A stretch of 64,000 bases of DNA, from NCBI RefSeq assembly GCF_004803915.1, contig NZ_CP039396.1, positions 620,001-684,000 on the forward strand. The letters run 5' to 3'. The notes under the pieces were generated by a model. The model made no database searches and had not been told where the DNA came from. It worked only from the letters and a program-made list of their open reading frames with translations. Position 1 is the first letter of the stretch. Each line of letters begins with the position of its first letter. This DNA comes from Duncaniella dubosii. GTDB taxonomy: Bacteria > Bacteroidota > Bacteroidia > Bacteroidales > Muribaculaceae. Shown here piece by piece: positions 18,853-27,858 of the stretch. The position numbers and the translations under genes were made by a program.

Positions 18853-19667
18853 AGCGGTAAAGTTATGAGATCAAACGGGACAAGCATGGCTTCTTTGCCC
18901 GCCTTAAACATCTGTGGCGGAAATATGATCGGCATCACCCGCGCCACAAAATTGCGCAACATAGGCATTATTTCCTCACGGCAAGCCTGATCGCCGGCAA
19001 GAAAAAGTTCATCATTGTGTGCATCCAGCCCGAGCCGCTGACGGACGGCAAGAAGATAATATGCTGCATCATCCGGCTTGTCATAAGCGAAAGTATTGGC
19101 AAGCATAAGCCTTCTGCCGTCGATTACGATTACATCCACCGACCGTTCATGCAGATTCGCTATCATCCTCACCTTATTGCCATGACTGCCATTGAGGGTG
19201 GCATAACGGCACAACGATGCGATGTGACTCACAATTGACACTCGTTGGAACGTGCGGTTTATAAAACCTCTCAATTCCGGTTCTATAGCTGTGAGAGCTA
19301 TGGCATTGTGTGTCGCAGTGTCATCAACAGCCATTTCAAGGCCGCTGCCGGGAAAAGCCGTCCCGAAAAGCAGACAGCGGTCTGATTCCGACTCGCACTC
19401 CGAAGGCACAATAAGATATTTATCAGTCTCGACCACACAATATACGCGACGGAAATCGCTCAATATAGCCGGATTGTCATAGATGACATTCTGGAGCGCG
19501 CCAATCCACGACGAAGAAGCCGTGTCGAGATTAAAACGTCGGTAGACCAATGAATTATCCTCAACAATCGAATATATCACCACATGCAGCGCATCTCGGC
19601 TGATACGCAGCAGCAGATTCCATAGTTCAGGGGTTTCAATCTTGTCGCTTAAAGCTTCGTGTGCCAT
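18843..19667 (-). CDS. DUF3822 family protein
   Basis: This 274-residue protein belongs to DUF3822, a Bacteroidota family of unknown function with an actin-like/ASKHA-type appearance (suggested by strand patterns such as VDVIVIDGRRLMLANTFAY). No catalytic residues can be assigned. I chose ATG at 19667 (MAHEALSDK) rather than a TTG eight codons upstream, because a canonical promoter at 19689-19720 places the transcription start near 19682, downstream of the TTG at 19691. It overlaps rsmD by 10 bases, so it may serve the same process, but that is only positional inference. Confidence 0.85.
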   Translation of the reverse strand: MAHEALSDKIETPELWNLLLRISRDALHVVIYSIVEDNSLVYRRFNLDTASSSWIGALQNVIYDNPAILSDFRRVYCVVETDKYLIVPSECESESDRCLLFGTAFPGSGLEMAVDDTATHNAIALTAIEPELRGFINRTFQRVSIVSHIASLCRYATLNGSHGNKVRMIANLHERSVDVIVIDGRRLMLANTFAYDKPDDAAYYLLAVRQRLGLDAHNDELFLAGDQACREEIMPMLRNFVARVMPIIFPPQMFKAGKEAMLVPFDLITLPLCE

Positions 19668-19688
19668 TGGATAGTGGTTAGTGAGAAG

Positions 19689-19720
19689 CAAAATTAGTCA
19701 AAAAACTCAGATTCCGCAAA
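19689..19720 (-). promoter_or_regulatory. Promoter of the DUF3822-rsmD unit
   Basis: On the minus strand TTTG (19717-19720), a 20-base spacer and TAATTTTG (19689-19696) match the complete Bacteroidota consensus. The predicted start of transcription is close to 19682, giving a leader of only about 15 bases before the ATG at 19667. Confidence 0.75.
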
Positions 19721-19851
19721 AAGGCGATGAAGTTTTTCAGACGGGCCGGGACATTGGATGGAAGGCAAAGCGCAGACACATGCAGAAAATCAATCCCATG
19801 CAAAGTTAACACCACGCATGGGATAGATAAGTTAATCCAAAACCATTTTGT

Positions 19852-20232
19852 CTATGCCACAAGATTAGGGACACCACCCCACTTATTCGGCACGTTCTGG
19901 CTCGGTTGCACTGTGAAATACAGATAAATCAACTGGCCGATCAACGGTATGACATTGATAAAAATCCACCATCCAGAACGTCCGGTATCATGCAGACGGC
20001 GCACAGACAGTCCGAGTCCCGGCAGCAGCATAGCCAAAGAGAACAAGCCGCTGACAAGATATTCCAAGGTCTCACTCCAGACAAAAACAGCTCCTATCAC
20101 AAGTCCTGCAATAAAATTAAACAGAAAGAACCACCAGTATTCCGAACGGGACGCACGCCCTTCGAAATTGCAGTAATTGACGGTCAGCGCCTTTGTCACT
20201 GCCTCGCCGAATGAAAGTTGACGTTGATACAT
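19852..20232 (-). CDS. DUF805 family membrane protein
   Basis: The 126-residue inner-membrane protein has the DUF805 pattern: an N-terminal FEGRASRSEYWWFFLFN motif, then three or four hydrophobic helices (about residues 32-52, 60-75 and 88-108) with the conserved SVRRLHDTGRSGWW between them. The function of this family is unknown. It is a single-gene unit on the minus strand, 165 bases from the DUF3822 promoter. A TATATTTG -7 box lies about 110 bases upstream. Confidence 0.88.
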   Translation of the reverse strand: MYQRQLSFGEAVTKALTVNYCNFEGRASRSEYWWFFLFNFIAGLVIGAVFVWSETLEYLVSGLFSLAMLLPGLGLSVRRLHDTGRSGWWIFINVIPLIGQLIYLYFTVQPSQNVPNKWGGVPNLVA

Positions 20233-20338
20233 GAGATTGAGTTTAGAGGTTTGTACTTATAGTATTATTTTATTGTAACATTACCTATCATGAACAGCTA
20301 TCTTCCGGGCCAGACCGGAAACAAATACCGTTGATAAG

Positions 20339-20346
20339 CAAATATA
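20339..20346 (-). promoter_or_regulatory. -7 promoter box for the DUF805 gene
   Basis: The minus strand reads TATATTTG, matching TAnnTTTG, in the divergent 370-base gap between the DUF805 and DUF4494 genes. The rest of this gap is AT-rich and holds no gene that I can support. Confidence 0.5.
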
Positions 20347-20537
20347 CGAATTTTAATCGGATTCCAATCAATATACTTACATATAAAATCTAAAGAATGT
20401 TCAGCCGGGGGAGCAGGGCAACCGATTGTTTATTTCAATTGATTCCGGCCATCTTCTGACAATCATGCGCAATCTAAAATTTACCATCTCCGCAACTCTT
20501 TTTCCTTATTGCAGCTCAAAAATTCACGCTTTTTAGC

Positions 20538-20545
20538 TAACTTTG
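20538..20545 (+). promoter_or_regulatory. -7 promoter box for the DUF4494-yggS unit
   Basis: TAACTTTG matches TAnnTTTG and lies 58 bases upstream of the DUF4494 ATG. No well-placed TTTG -33 element is apparent. Confidence 0.55.
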
Positions 20546-20602
20546 CACCCTTGAGTATTAATTGAAAACAAACATCGAAAATACACAGAAAAAAGTAAAA
20601 TT

Positions 20603-21049
20603 ATGGCAAATTGGTTTGAAACTAAAGTCCGCTATGACAAGACAATGGAAAACGGCGCTATCAAAAAAGTGACTGAAGCTTATATGGTTGACGCGCTTTC
20701 GTTTACCGAAGCAGAAGCCCGTATTTCAGAAGAAATATCACATTTTACGTCAGAGTTTTCGGTTTCAGCTGTGAAGCGTACCAAAATTGCCGAAATTTTC
20801 CGCGAAAGAACAGGCGACAAATGGTATCTCGTCAAAGTTGCATTCATCACTCTTGACGAAAAGACCGCTGTCGAGAAAAAATCAATCTCACAGATTCTCG
20901 TGGCTGCCGATTCATTCAAGGAGGCTTTCGACAACTTCATGGAAGGCATGAAGGGCACTATGGCCGATTTTGAAATCAATACAATCCAAGAGACTCTCAT
21001 CATGGATGTCTATGACGCAAACCTCAGCGGAGAAAGCAAGGAAGCTTGA
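20603..21049 (+). CDS. DUF4494 family protein
   Basis: The 148-residue soluble protein is a full-length match to DUF4494, a Bacteroidota family of unknown function. Recognisable features are the start MANWFETKVRYDKTMENG, the segment SFTEAEARISEEI, and the FxGTMADFEI-like stretch near residue 115 with TIQETLIMDV following. It has no signal peptide or transmembrane helix. It lies 55 bases upstream of yggS, and the pair recurs in Bacteroidales, so it may share a transcript with this PLP-homeostasis gene. Confidence 0.87.
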   Translation: MANWFETKVRYDKTMENGAIKKVTEAYMVDALSFTEAEARISEEISHFTSEFSVSAVKRTKIAEIFRERTGDKWYLVKVAFITLDEKTAVEKKSISQILVAADSFKEAFDNFMEGMKGTMADFEINTIQETLIMDVYDANLSGESKEA

Positions 21050-21104
21050 TTTTTCCACATCCCAGCCCGTATAACAAATCATTTTTAATAATATATCCAC
21101 CATA

Positions 21105-21779
21105 ATGTCAGGCTCTGTCAGCAAAAATCTGCAACGACTGCGCGAATCTATTCCGACAGGAGTCGAACTCGTAGCCGTGTCGAAATTTCATCCGGCCGAG
21201 GCTTTGCAGGAAGCCTACAGAGCCGGACAACGTGTGTTTGGCGAAAGCCGCGCACTCGAACTTGAAGCCAAGGCCAAGGAACTCCCGGCTGATATCGAAT
21301 GGCATTTCATAGGGCATCTTCAGACCAATAAGGTCCGCAAAGTCATTCCATGTGTCTCGATGATCCACAGCATCGATTCCGAACGTCTGCTGCGCGCCGT
21401 CGATACCGAGGCCATAAAGACCGACCGTCGTATAGGCGTGCTGCTACAGCTTCATGTCGCACAGGAGGAGACAAAATTTGGCTTTACTCCTGAAGAGCTG
21501 ATTGATTTTGTCACGCCGGAACTATTGTCATCACTCGAAGGTGTTGAAATCCGCGGAGTGATGGGAATGGCATCGAATGTGGACGACGAGGAACGCATCC
21601 GCAAGGACTTCCATGAAATCCGCAACACATTCGACAGGCTGAAATCAGGCGTCATGTCCGAACACGAAAGTTTCGACACCATCAGCATGGGCATGAGCCA
21701 TGACTGGACAATCGCTGTCGACGAAGGAAGCAACATGATCCGTGTCGGCACTTCGATTTTCGGCGAACGCGAATACTAA
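21105..21779 (+). CDS. yggS: YggS-family pyridoxal phosphate homeostasis protein
   Basis: The 224-residue protein binds PLP without known catalytic activity and keeps free PLP and amino-acid pools in balance. The PLP-lysine segment is VELVAVSKFHPAEALQEAY near residue 25. Later signatures are WHFIGHLQTNKVRKV, GVMGMASN and the phosphate-binding end SMGMSHDWTIAVDEGSNMIR with VGTSIFGER. The length is typical. It follows DUF4494 and precedes the nonulosonate cassette by 54 bases. Confidence 0.94.
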   Translation: MSGSVSKNLQRLRESIPTGVELVAVSKFHPAEALQEAYRAGQRVFGESRALELEAKAKELPADIEWHFIGHLQTNKVRKVIPCVSMIHSIDSERLLRAVDTEAIKTDRRIGVLLQLHVAQEETKFGFTPEELIDFVTPELLSSLEGVEIRGVMGMASNVDDEERIRKDFHEIRNTFDRLKSGVMSEHESFDTISMGMSHDWTIAVDEGSNMIRVGTSIFGEREY

Positions 21780-21833
21780 GCTCACCAATCTTCTCAATCT
21801 TTTATCCTTAACCTCCTTATTACTTTCTATAAT

Positions 21834-23003
21834 TTGGTTTCTGTCAGAAAAATAGCAATCGCAACCGGAACTCGTGCCGACTGGGGATTACTCAGCGGGA
21901 TTGCACGCAGCCTTGCTTCACGTAAAGACTGCCAAGTCGACATTCTCGCGACAAACATGCACCTTAGCGAACGCTATGGACATACTATTGACGAAATCAA
22001 AGCCGACGGATTCACAGACCCTGTCTGCGTAGGGATGCCGGATTCGACCGACACCCCCGCCGGGGCTGTAAGCGCAATGGCCGTATGTATGGACGGTATG
22101 TCCCGTGAACTCGAAAAACTAAGCCCGGACATTATCGTAATACTCGGCGACCGATTCGAGATGCTCGCCACTGCGACAGCTGCCCTCATGCTACGCATCC
22201 CGATAGTCCATATTGCTGGCGGCGAAATCTCGGAAGGCGCTATAGACGACAGCATCCGCCACGCCATCACCAAAATGTCGGCACTGCATCTTACAGCGAC
22301 CGAACCTTACCGCAAGCGGGTAATCGCAATGGGCGAAGACCCTCGGTTGGTCATAAACACCGGGGCGATAGGAGTCTATAATATAATGCACGAGCAGCTA
22401 ATGGGCCGAAAGCAGCTGGAAGAGTCCGTAGGCATCACACTGCCCGAAGGCTCAATGCTCGTGACATACCATCCGGCAACACTCGACGACGAAGATCCGG
22501 CAACACATTGCGACGCTCTTTTACAGGCGCTTGACCGTTTCCCGGATTCACACGTCATCATCACATATCCCAACAACGACTCGCGCGGCCGAATCATTAT
22601 CGACAGGATCGAGGCTTATGCAAGGCTGCACCCCGAGCGCGTGAAGGTGATTCCATCGCTTGGCAAACTCCGCTACCTTTCGGCACTACGATGTGTCAGC
22701 GCAGTCGTAGGCAACTCATCGAGCGGCATTGTCGAAGTTCCCTCAATGGGAATACCGACAGTCGACATCGGCATGCGCCAGCGCGGACGCCTTTGCGGCG
22801 ATAGTGTCATTCACTGTGGCGATTCTGCCGAGGAAATTACAGAAGCCATCAGATATGCCCTCAGTCCCGCCGGACAGAAACGTGCCCGCCAAGCTGAAAA
22901 CCCGTACTTCCGGCCTGATACTCTCGACATAATGGTCAAAGCCATTGCCGAAACTCCACTCGACTCTCTGCGAAACAAGAAATTTTATGACATACCGCAA
23001 TAA
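21834..23003 (+). CDS. neuC: UDP-N-acetylglucosamine 2-epimerase (hydrolysing), NeuC/LegG type
   Basis: The 389-residue GT-B-fold enzyme should hydrolyse and epimerise a UDP- or GDP-linked N-acetyl sugar to release ManNAc or its 6-deoxy analogue, an early step of sialic or legionaminic acid synthesis. Signatures include ATGTRADWGLLSG at the start, LGDRFEMLATATAA, HIAGGEISEGAIDDSIRHAI and GNSSSGIVEVPSMGIPTVDI. No ATG is available; the frame appears to open with TTG at 21834, so the exact start is uncertain. It overlaps the neuA-like gene by 17 bases, indicating coupled translation. The precise substrate cannot be read from sequence. Confidence 0.9.
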   Translation: MVSVRKIAIATGTRADWGLLSGIARSLASRKDCQVDILATNMHLSERYGHTIDEIKADGFTDPVCVGMPDSTDTPAGAVSAMAVCMDGMSRELEKLSPDIIVILGDRFEMLATATAALMLRIPIVHIAGGEISEGAIDDSIRHAITKMSALHLTATEPYRKRVIAMGEDPRLVINTGAIGVYNIMHEQLMGRKQLEESVGITLPEGSMLVTYHPATLDDEDPATHCDALLQALDRFPDSHVIITYPNNDSRGRIIIDRIEAYARLHPERVKVIPSLGKLRYLSALRCVSAVVGNSSSGIVEVPSMGIPTVDIGMRQRGRLCGDSVIHCGDSAEEITEAIRYALSPAGQKRARQAENPYFRPDTLDIMVKAIAETPLDSLRNKKFYDIPQ

Positions 23004-23685
23004 CACTCTCTTCATCATTCCGGCTCGTGGAGGCAGCAAAGGAATACCACGCAAAAACATAAAGCCTTTGCGCGGTAAGCCTCTGATCCACTACTCCATC
23101 GAAGTGGCGCGCGCACTGTCGCCCGACAGTCACATCATAGTCTCGACCGATGACGATGAGATACGCAGTGTGGCCCAAGCGACAGGACTCCCGGTCGACT
23201 ACCGCCGTCCACCAGAACTCGGAGGTGACAAGGTCGGTTCACGCGAAGTCATAATAGACGCTATGGACTGGGCAGACAAAAACGGAATAGCATACGACAA
23301 AGTGGTGTTGCTACAGCCGACATCCCCCCTGCGCACCGTCAATGATGTGGAAGGATGCCTCAAACTTTACACACCCGACACCGACATGGTGGTGACAGTC
23401 ACCGAGGCAGCCTGCAACCCATATTATGACTGCTTTGAATGCTCCGCCGACGGTTTGCTGCACGTCTCCAAAGGCGACGGTCGCTTCACACGCCGTCAGG
23501 ACGCACCAAAGGCATGGCAGTTCAACGGCGCAGTCTATGTCATAAATCCCGATTCAATCCGCCGGATGCCCCTCGGCCAATTCCCGCACAGGATTCCATA
23601 CGAAATGCCACGCAGCAGATCGGTCGACCTTGACACTCCTCTCGACTGGCTTATAACCGAAAAAATCATGGAAGATGCAAATTGA
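22987..23685 (+). CDS. neuA: Acylneuraminate cytidylyltransferase, NeuA/LegF type
   Basis: The 232-residue enzyme activates a nonulosonic acid such as N-acetylneuraminate or legionaminate with CTP. The nucleotide-binding IPARGGSKGIPRKNIKPLRG is near the start, followed by LLQPTSPLRT and the family pattern FTRRQDAPKAWQFNGAVYV. I chose ATG at 22987 (MTYRNNTLF), because an earlier in-frame start at 22945 would lie deep inside neuC. It overlaps neuC by 17 bases and the next gene by 11 bases, so the three genes form one tight translational unit. Confidence 0.9.
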   Translation: MTYRNNTLFIIPARGGSKGIPRKNIKPLRGKPLIHYSIEVARALSPDSHIIVSTDDDEIRSVAQATGLPVDYRRPPELGGDKVGSREVIIDAMDWADKNGIAYDKVVLLQPTSPLRTVNDVEGCLKLYTPDTDMVVTVTEAACNPYYDCFECSADGLLHVSKGDGRFTRRQDAPKAWQFNGAVYVINPDSIRRMPLGQFPHRIPYEMPRSRSVDLDTPLDWLITEKIMEDAN

Positions 23686-24730
23686 CAGACATATCATCAC
23701 CGACGACGCGCCTCTCATCACCGCTATCAGCCGGCTCAACGACCTCTCTGGAGCTGTGATGACACTCATTGTGACCGACAGAGACGGGCGTATGGCTGGC
23801 ACGCTTACCGACGGCGACGTGCGGCGCGCCTTGCTGCAAGGTGTCACCCTCGACGCACCTGTGGCTGATGCAATGTTCCGCAACTTCCGTTTCCTTCGTG
23901 AAGGAGAAGTCAATCCAGACACACTGCGAAAACTGCGCCGACACCGCCTGTCGCTTATCCCTGTGCTTGACTCTGACGGTAAACTATGCCGTCTTATCGA
24001 CACCCGCGTGACAAAGACGGTGCTCCCGGTAAGCGCCATCCTAATGGCAGGAGGCAAAGGCGAACGCCTCCGCCCCCTGACACTCACGACACCAAAACCA
24101 CTGCTGGAAATAGGCGGTAAAGCAATAATCGACTACAACATCGAGGCTCTCGCATCAGTCGGCATAGAGAATGTAAATGTCACTGTCAACTATCTTGCCG
24201 AACAGCTCGAAGAACATTTCTCTCAACCTGTAGCCGGAATCAACGTAAAGTGTGTCCGCGAAAATCGGCCTCTTGGAACTATCGGGGCTGCCTCGCTTGT
24301 CGACATACCCGCCGAAGGTGAGACAATCGTAATGAACTCCGACCTGCTGACCACAATCTCATTCGAAGACCTGTATCTCCATCACCGCAATGAGAAAGCC
24401 GACATAACAATCGCAGCTGTCCCCTACAATATATCCGTACCCTACGCGATTCTTGAGACAGACGGCCAACGCGTCACGGCTCTTGAGGAGAAACCGTCGT
24501 ATGCCTACTACGCCAATGCCGGCATCTATATATTCTCCAACGATCTGCTCAGGTCATTAAGCAGCAACGAACGCACCGATGCGACAGACCTCATCGAACG
24601 TGCGCTCACCGAGGGACGGACCGTAAGCTATTTCCCGATAAACGGGACTTGGATCGACGTAGGTACCCCTGTTGACTTCGCTCATGCACGCGAACTGATG
24701 CGTCATCTTCAGCAGACCCTTGAAGCCTGA
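23675..24730 (+). CDS. CBS-domain sugar nucleotidyltransferase, PtmE type
   Basis: The 351-residue protein combines an N-terminal CBS-like pair (about residues 1-115, with VTDRDGRMAGTLTDGDVRRA) and a nucleotidyltransferase domain starting at about residue 121 (AILMAGGKGERLRPLTLTTP). PKPLLEIGGKAIIDYNIE, GTIGAASL and GTWIDVGTPVDF are also present. This architecture resembles Campylobacter PtmE, which makes GDP-linked glucosamine for the legionaminic acid route. Placed next to NeuC- and NeuA-like genes, that role is reasonable but inferred. It overlaps neuA by 11 bases. No nonulosonate synthase (neuB) lies nearby in the window. Confidence 0.84.
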   Translation: MQIDRHIITDDAPLITAISRLNDLSGAVMTLIVTDRDGRMAGTLTDGDVRRALLQGVTLDAPVADAMFRNFRFLREGEVNPDTLRKLRRHRLSLIPVLDSDGKLCRLIDTRVTKTVLPVSAILMAGGKGERLRPLTLTTPKPLLEIGGKAIIDYNIEALASVGIENVNVTVNYLAEQLEEHFSQPVAGINVKCVRENRPLGTIGAASLVDIPAEGETIVMNSDLLTTISFEDLYLHHRNEKADITIAAVPYNISVPYAILETDGQRVTALEEKPSYAYYANAGIYIFSNDLLRSLSSNERTDATDLIERALTEGRTVSYFPINGTWIDVGTPVDFAHARELMRHLQQTLEA

Positions 24731-24847
24731 TCCGGCAGGTCTCCGCCAATATTCCATCCCGGAAGCCCTAAAAATCTTTTCGCTCCTCAAATTTGTTTTA
24801 CACCTATAAATATATAATCATCAAACACAATATAATAGTCCGCTCAC

Positions 24848-26035
24848 ATGGCTGATTCCAACTTCATAGACTATGTAAAAGTCCTCTGTCGCTCAGGCAA
24901 AGGCGGTGCCGGCTCAAGGCATTTCTATCGTGCGAAATATGTCCCCAAAGGAGGTCCTGACGGTGGCGACGGTGGCCGTGGCGGCCATATCATCCTCCGT
25001 GGCAACTCCCACATGTGGACATTGCTTCCGCTGCGCTATCGCCGCCACATCTTTGCCGGAAACGGTCAGAGTGGATCCGGCGGCCGTTCGTTTGGCAAAG
25101 ACGGTGAAGATGTAATCGTCGATGTTCCATGCGGAACAGTTGTATTTGATGCGGAGACAGGTGAATTTCTCTGCGAAGTGACCTCAGACGGCGAGGAAGT
25201 GAAGCTCCTCCGCGGCGGACGCGGCGGACTAGGCAACTGGCATTTCAAAAGTGCGACCAACCGCACACCGCGCTATGCACAGCCAGGTGAACCTGCCATC
25301 GAGAAGTCAATCATCATGGAGCTGAAGCTACTCGCCGATGTCGGCCTTGTCGGATTTCCCAACGCCGGCAAATCGACACTGCTCTCATCAATCTCAGCCG
25401 CCCGGCCGAAAATCGCCGACTACCCGTTCACGACAATGGAACCTCAGCTCGGCATCGTCTCCTACCGCGACAACAGATCGTTTGTCATGGCCGACATTCC
25501 CGGCATCATCGAAGGCGCGAGCGAAGGCAAGGGGCTCGGACTCCGCTTCCTCCGTCACATCGAGCGCAACGCCGTGCTTCTGTTTATGGTTCCGGCCGAT
25601 GCCGACGACATCAAGGCTCAATACGACATACTCGTCGGGGAGCTGGAGCAGTTCAATCCTCAGCTTGCCGACAAACCGCGTGTGCTCGCCATCTCCAAAA
25701 GCGACATGCTCGACGACGAGCTAATGCAGGAGATTGAAAAGACACTCCCCGAAGGTGTGCCGCATATCTTCATCTCAGCAGTCACCGGCATGGGACTTAC
25801 AGAGCTTAAAGACATGCTTTGGGCTGAGATAACCGATGAGCGCAACCGTATCGAAGCCGCTCCGATCACCCACCGTCCGCTCGACGGACACCATCGTGTG
25901 CGTGAGGAAGACGAATTCATCTTTGAAAATGTCCCCTCAATGCCAGAGGATGATGAAGAATACCTCGACGATGAGGATTTCGAAGGCGAGGACTACGGGT
26001 ATGAAATGCTCGACGAAGACGAATACGAAGGCTAA
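24848..26035 (+). CDS. obgE: Obg GTPase
   Basis: The 395-residue GTPase works in late 50S ribosome assembly and stress signalling. The glycine-rich Obg fold spans residues 1 to about 158 ([34 protein letters not shown]). The G domain follows with G1 [12 protein letters not shown]3 [16 protein letters not shown] and a SKSD motif for G4. After the G domain a very acidic tail (about residues 350-395, many D/E/Y, for example [19 protein letters not shown]) replaces the OCT domain found in some Firmicutes. The gene follows the nonulosonate cassette after a 117-base gap and precedes yraN. Confidence 0.96.
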   Translation: MADSNFIDYVKVLCRSGKGGAGSRHFYRAKYVPKGGPDGGDGGRGGHIILRGNSHMWTLLPLRYRRHIFAGNGQSGSGGRSFGKDGEDVIVDVPCGTVVFDAETGEFLCEVTSDGEEVKLLRGGRGGLGNWHFKSATNRTPRYAQPGEPAIEKSIIMELKLLADVGLVGFPNAGKSTLLSSISAARPKIADYPFTTMEPQLGIVSYRDNRSFVMADIPGIIEGASEGKGLGLRFLRHIERNAVLLFMVPADADDIKAQYDILVGELEQFNPQLADKPRVLAISKSDMLDDELMQEIEKTLPEGVPHIFISAVTGMGLTELKDMLWAEITDERNRIEAAPITHRPLDGHHRVREEDEFIFENVPSMPEDDEEYLDDEDFEGEDYGYEMLDEDEYEG

Positions 26036-26066
26036 AAACAAGGTTTGCACTACCATATAATAATAT

Positions 26067-26435
26067 ATGGCCGACCATAACGAACTTGGCAAGTGGGGAG
26101 AAAGCGTAGCACGCGAATTTCTTCTGACGCAGGGCTACGCTATCAGCGGTGAGAATATCCGGATTGCAGGAAGCGAGATTGACTTCATCGCTATGAAGGA
26201 CGACAATATCTGTTTTGTCGAGGTCAAGACCCGTGCGACCGACTTCACTGACCCGGCCGATGCCATTGACAAGCGTAAGCGCAGCCGGCTGACACGTGCG
26301 GCTGATGCCTATATGAATTCATACGACATACCGCTCGAACCCCGGTTTGACATCGTGCTCGTAATCGGTAATCCGTCGGATTTTACGGTCGAACATATCC
26401 CGGATGCCTTCTTACCGACATTAAACAACAGATAG
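26067..26435 (+). CDS. yraN: YraN family protein (UPF0102), putative nuclease
   Basis: The 122-residue protein has the restriction-endonuclease-like fold of the YraN/UPF0102 family. It shows the usual N-terminal NELGKWGESVAREFLLTQGY, then the SEIDFIAMKDDNICFVEVKT core whose E-x-D-x-E-x-K arrangement is the predicted nuclease motif. It starts 31 bases after obgE and so is probably in the same transcript. The activity is predicted from fold; a cellular role is not established. A strong hairpin lies just downstream. Confidence 0.88.
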   Translation: MADHNELGKWGESVAREFLLTQGYAISGENIRIAGSEIDFIAMKDDNICFVEVKTRATDFTDPADAIDKRKRSRLTRAADAYMNSYDIPLEPRFDIVLVIGNPSDFTVEHIPDAFLPTLNNR

Positions 26436-26455
26436 GATTGTCTTTTCTACATAAC

Positions 26456-26507
26456 ATAATCAGCGGCCCTGACTTTCGCTATATTGAAAGTCAGGGCCGC
26501 TGATTAT
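26456..26507. terminator. Bidirectional terminator hairpin between yraN and tonB
   Basis: Two perfectly complementary 22-base arms (26456-26477 and 26486-26507, containing CAGCGGCCCTGACTTTC and its complement) enclose an 8-base loop. A run of T follows on the plus strand, and A/T-rich bases flank the other side, which suits termination of both converging genes. Confidence 0.88.
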
Positions 26508-26538
26508 TTTTGGAATATTTCAAAACGGATTGATAGAA

Positions 26539-27342
26539 TCACTTGAAGTTATAGGTAATAGAGCCTGTCTGTGAAGGAGGCGCATCCTCATCAACAGAGA
26601 ATTGCGAGCGCAAGGCTGCCTGCACACAGCTTTGTCGGGCGGTCTGGCTTGCAGCAGCCGCACCTGTGCCTGACATGTAGCTTGCCGATGTCACCTTACC
26701 CTGACGGTTGACACTGACCCTGATTGTGATAGTGCCTAAAGGAGCGGCCGCAGGTCTATGCCAGTCCGCAAGTGTACGGCCTTTGAGATTAAAGCCGGGA
26801 CTTCCGTTCACAGCACCGACCGAAGCGTTTCCGTCGGGACTTCCGGCATTTCCGGCCTTTGTCCCCGTGCCGGTCTGGCCGAATTTCACCTTTCCGGCTA
26901 TGGCCTGACGGGTTTCCTGCTCACGCTTTGCCTTCTCGGCTGCTTCAATCTCAGCCTTTGTCGGGCCACTCTTCTCCGGGACAGGCTTCTTCTCTACCTT
27001 TGCCGGCGAAGGCTGCTCGCTGCTTATGACAGGAGCCGGCTTTGCTTCCTCACCGGAATTTTCAAGCGCTTCGACCTCCGGGGCGGGGACAGCCTCAGCC
27101 TCCGTTGCCGACGAAGCCGGCTCACCGGTATTGTCGGCAATCTCCGGGCGATCACCCACCATCACATATTCGCCACCGAACAGCACCTCCGAAGAATCCA
27201 CGGGAGGCCACTTACGCTCCATATCCGAAGCCACAGGCTGAAGATAAAGCGTGATGAGCAGCACTGCCACGGCTACGTGAAAAGCCACGGTGACGAACAG
27301 GGCTATCAAACGGTGACGGCTGTCACTCTTGGTGTCTGACAT
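26539..27342 (-). CDS. tonB: TonB-like energy-transducing protein
   Basis: The 267-residue protein has one N-terminal transmembrane helix (about residues 11-32), a long Pro/Glu/Ala/Lys-rich periplasmic linker (residues 35 to 165, with AEAVPAPEVEALE) and a C-terminal TonB-type domain of about 90 residues ending GSITYNFK. It probably links the ExbB-ExbD proton channel to outer-membrane TonB-dependent receptors. It is the last gene of exbB-exbD-tonB, with 46 bases after exbD. The C-terminal domain is divergent; the call rests on architecture and operon context. Confidence 0.87.
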   Translation of the reverse strand: MSDTKSDSRHRLIALFVTVAFHVAVAVLLITLYLQPVASDMERKWPPVDSSEVLFGGEYVMVGDRPEIADNTGEPASSATEAEAVPAPEVEALENSGEEAKPAPVISSEQPSPAKVEKKPVPEKSGPTKAEIEAAEKAKREQETRQAIAGKVKFGQTGTGTKAGNAGSPDGNASVGAVNGSPGFNLKGRTLADWHRPAAAPLGTITIRVSVNRQGKVTSASYMSGTGAAAASQTARQSCVQAALRSQFSVDEDAPPSQTGSITYNFK

Positions 27343-27388
27343 GATTGCGTTATGAGTAATTGTTTTAGAGCGTATTTATTGGATGGTA

Positions 27389-27826
27389 TCACTTGCGCGG
27401 ACGCGCCGATGTCGGCGCAGGCTTGGTGGCGAGTACCATTTTCAGATTGTTCTGCGCACCGAGGTCAAGCACCTTCACAAGCGCGCCGTATGTCACCTCC
27501 TCGTCGGCATAGACGGCTATGTATTCCTCGCCCCCGTCGGGTTTGGCAGCCTGATTTCCGAGAAAGGCGAGGAGCGAATCCATGTCCATCTCCACAGGTT
27601 CGCTTTCATCGGCTGTAGCGTAGATCGCACCATGTTTGTCAATATAGACGCGCGTGGTCGGTTTCAATGCCGTCTGCTTGGAACTTTGGGGCAGATTGAC
27701 CTCCAAGGCTGTCGGAAATACGAACGTAGAGGTCACCATGAAAAAAATCAGCAACAGGAAGATGACATCTGTCATCGATGCCATCGAAAATGTCGCCATC
27801 ATGGTATTTTGTCGTTTAAGAGCCAT
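27389..27826 (-). CDS. exbD: ExbD/TolR biopolymer transport protein
   Basis: The 145-residue inner-membrane protein has one N-terminal helix that begins MTDVIFLLLIFFMVTST at about residue 18, including the aspartate required for proton coupling, and a periplasmic domain (residues 45-135). The C-terminal part of the domain, DEEVTYGALVKVLDLGAQNN, matches ExbD. It lies 32 bases after exbB and 46 bases before tonB on the same strand, so the three form a single motor complex. Confidence 0.93.
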   Translation of the reverse strand: MALKRQNTMMATFSMASMTDVIFLLLIFFMVTSTFVFPTALEVNLPQSSKQTALKPTTRVYIDKHGAIYATADESEPVEMDMDSLLAFLGNQAAKPDGGEEYIAVYADEEVTYGALVKVLDLGAQNNLKMVLATKPAPTSARPRK

Positions 27827-27858
27827 AGTGATGCTGTTGGATATGGTTTGACAGTGAA

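Noticed and set aside
23675..24730. CBS-nucleotidyltransferase read as a second ManC
   Set aside because: The N-terminal CBS pair and the neuC/neuA overlaps fit the PtmE type better, and a clear short ManC is already at 4593-5684.
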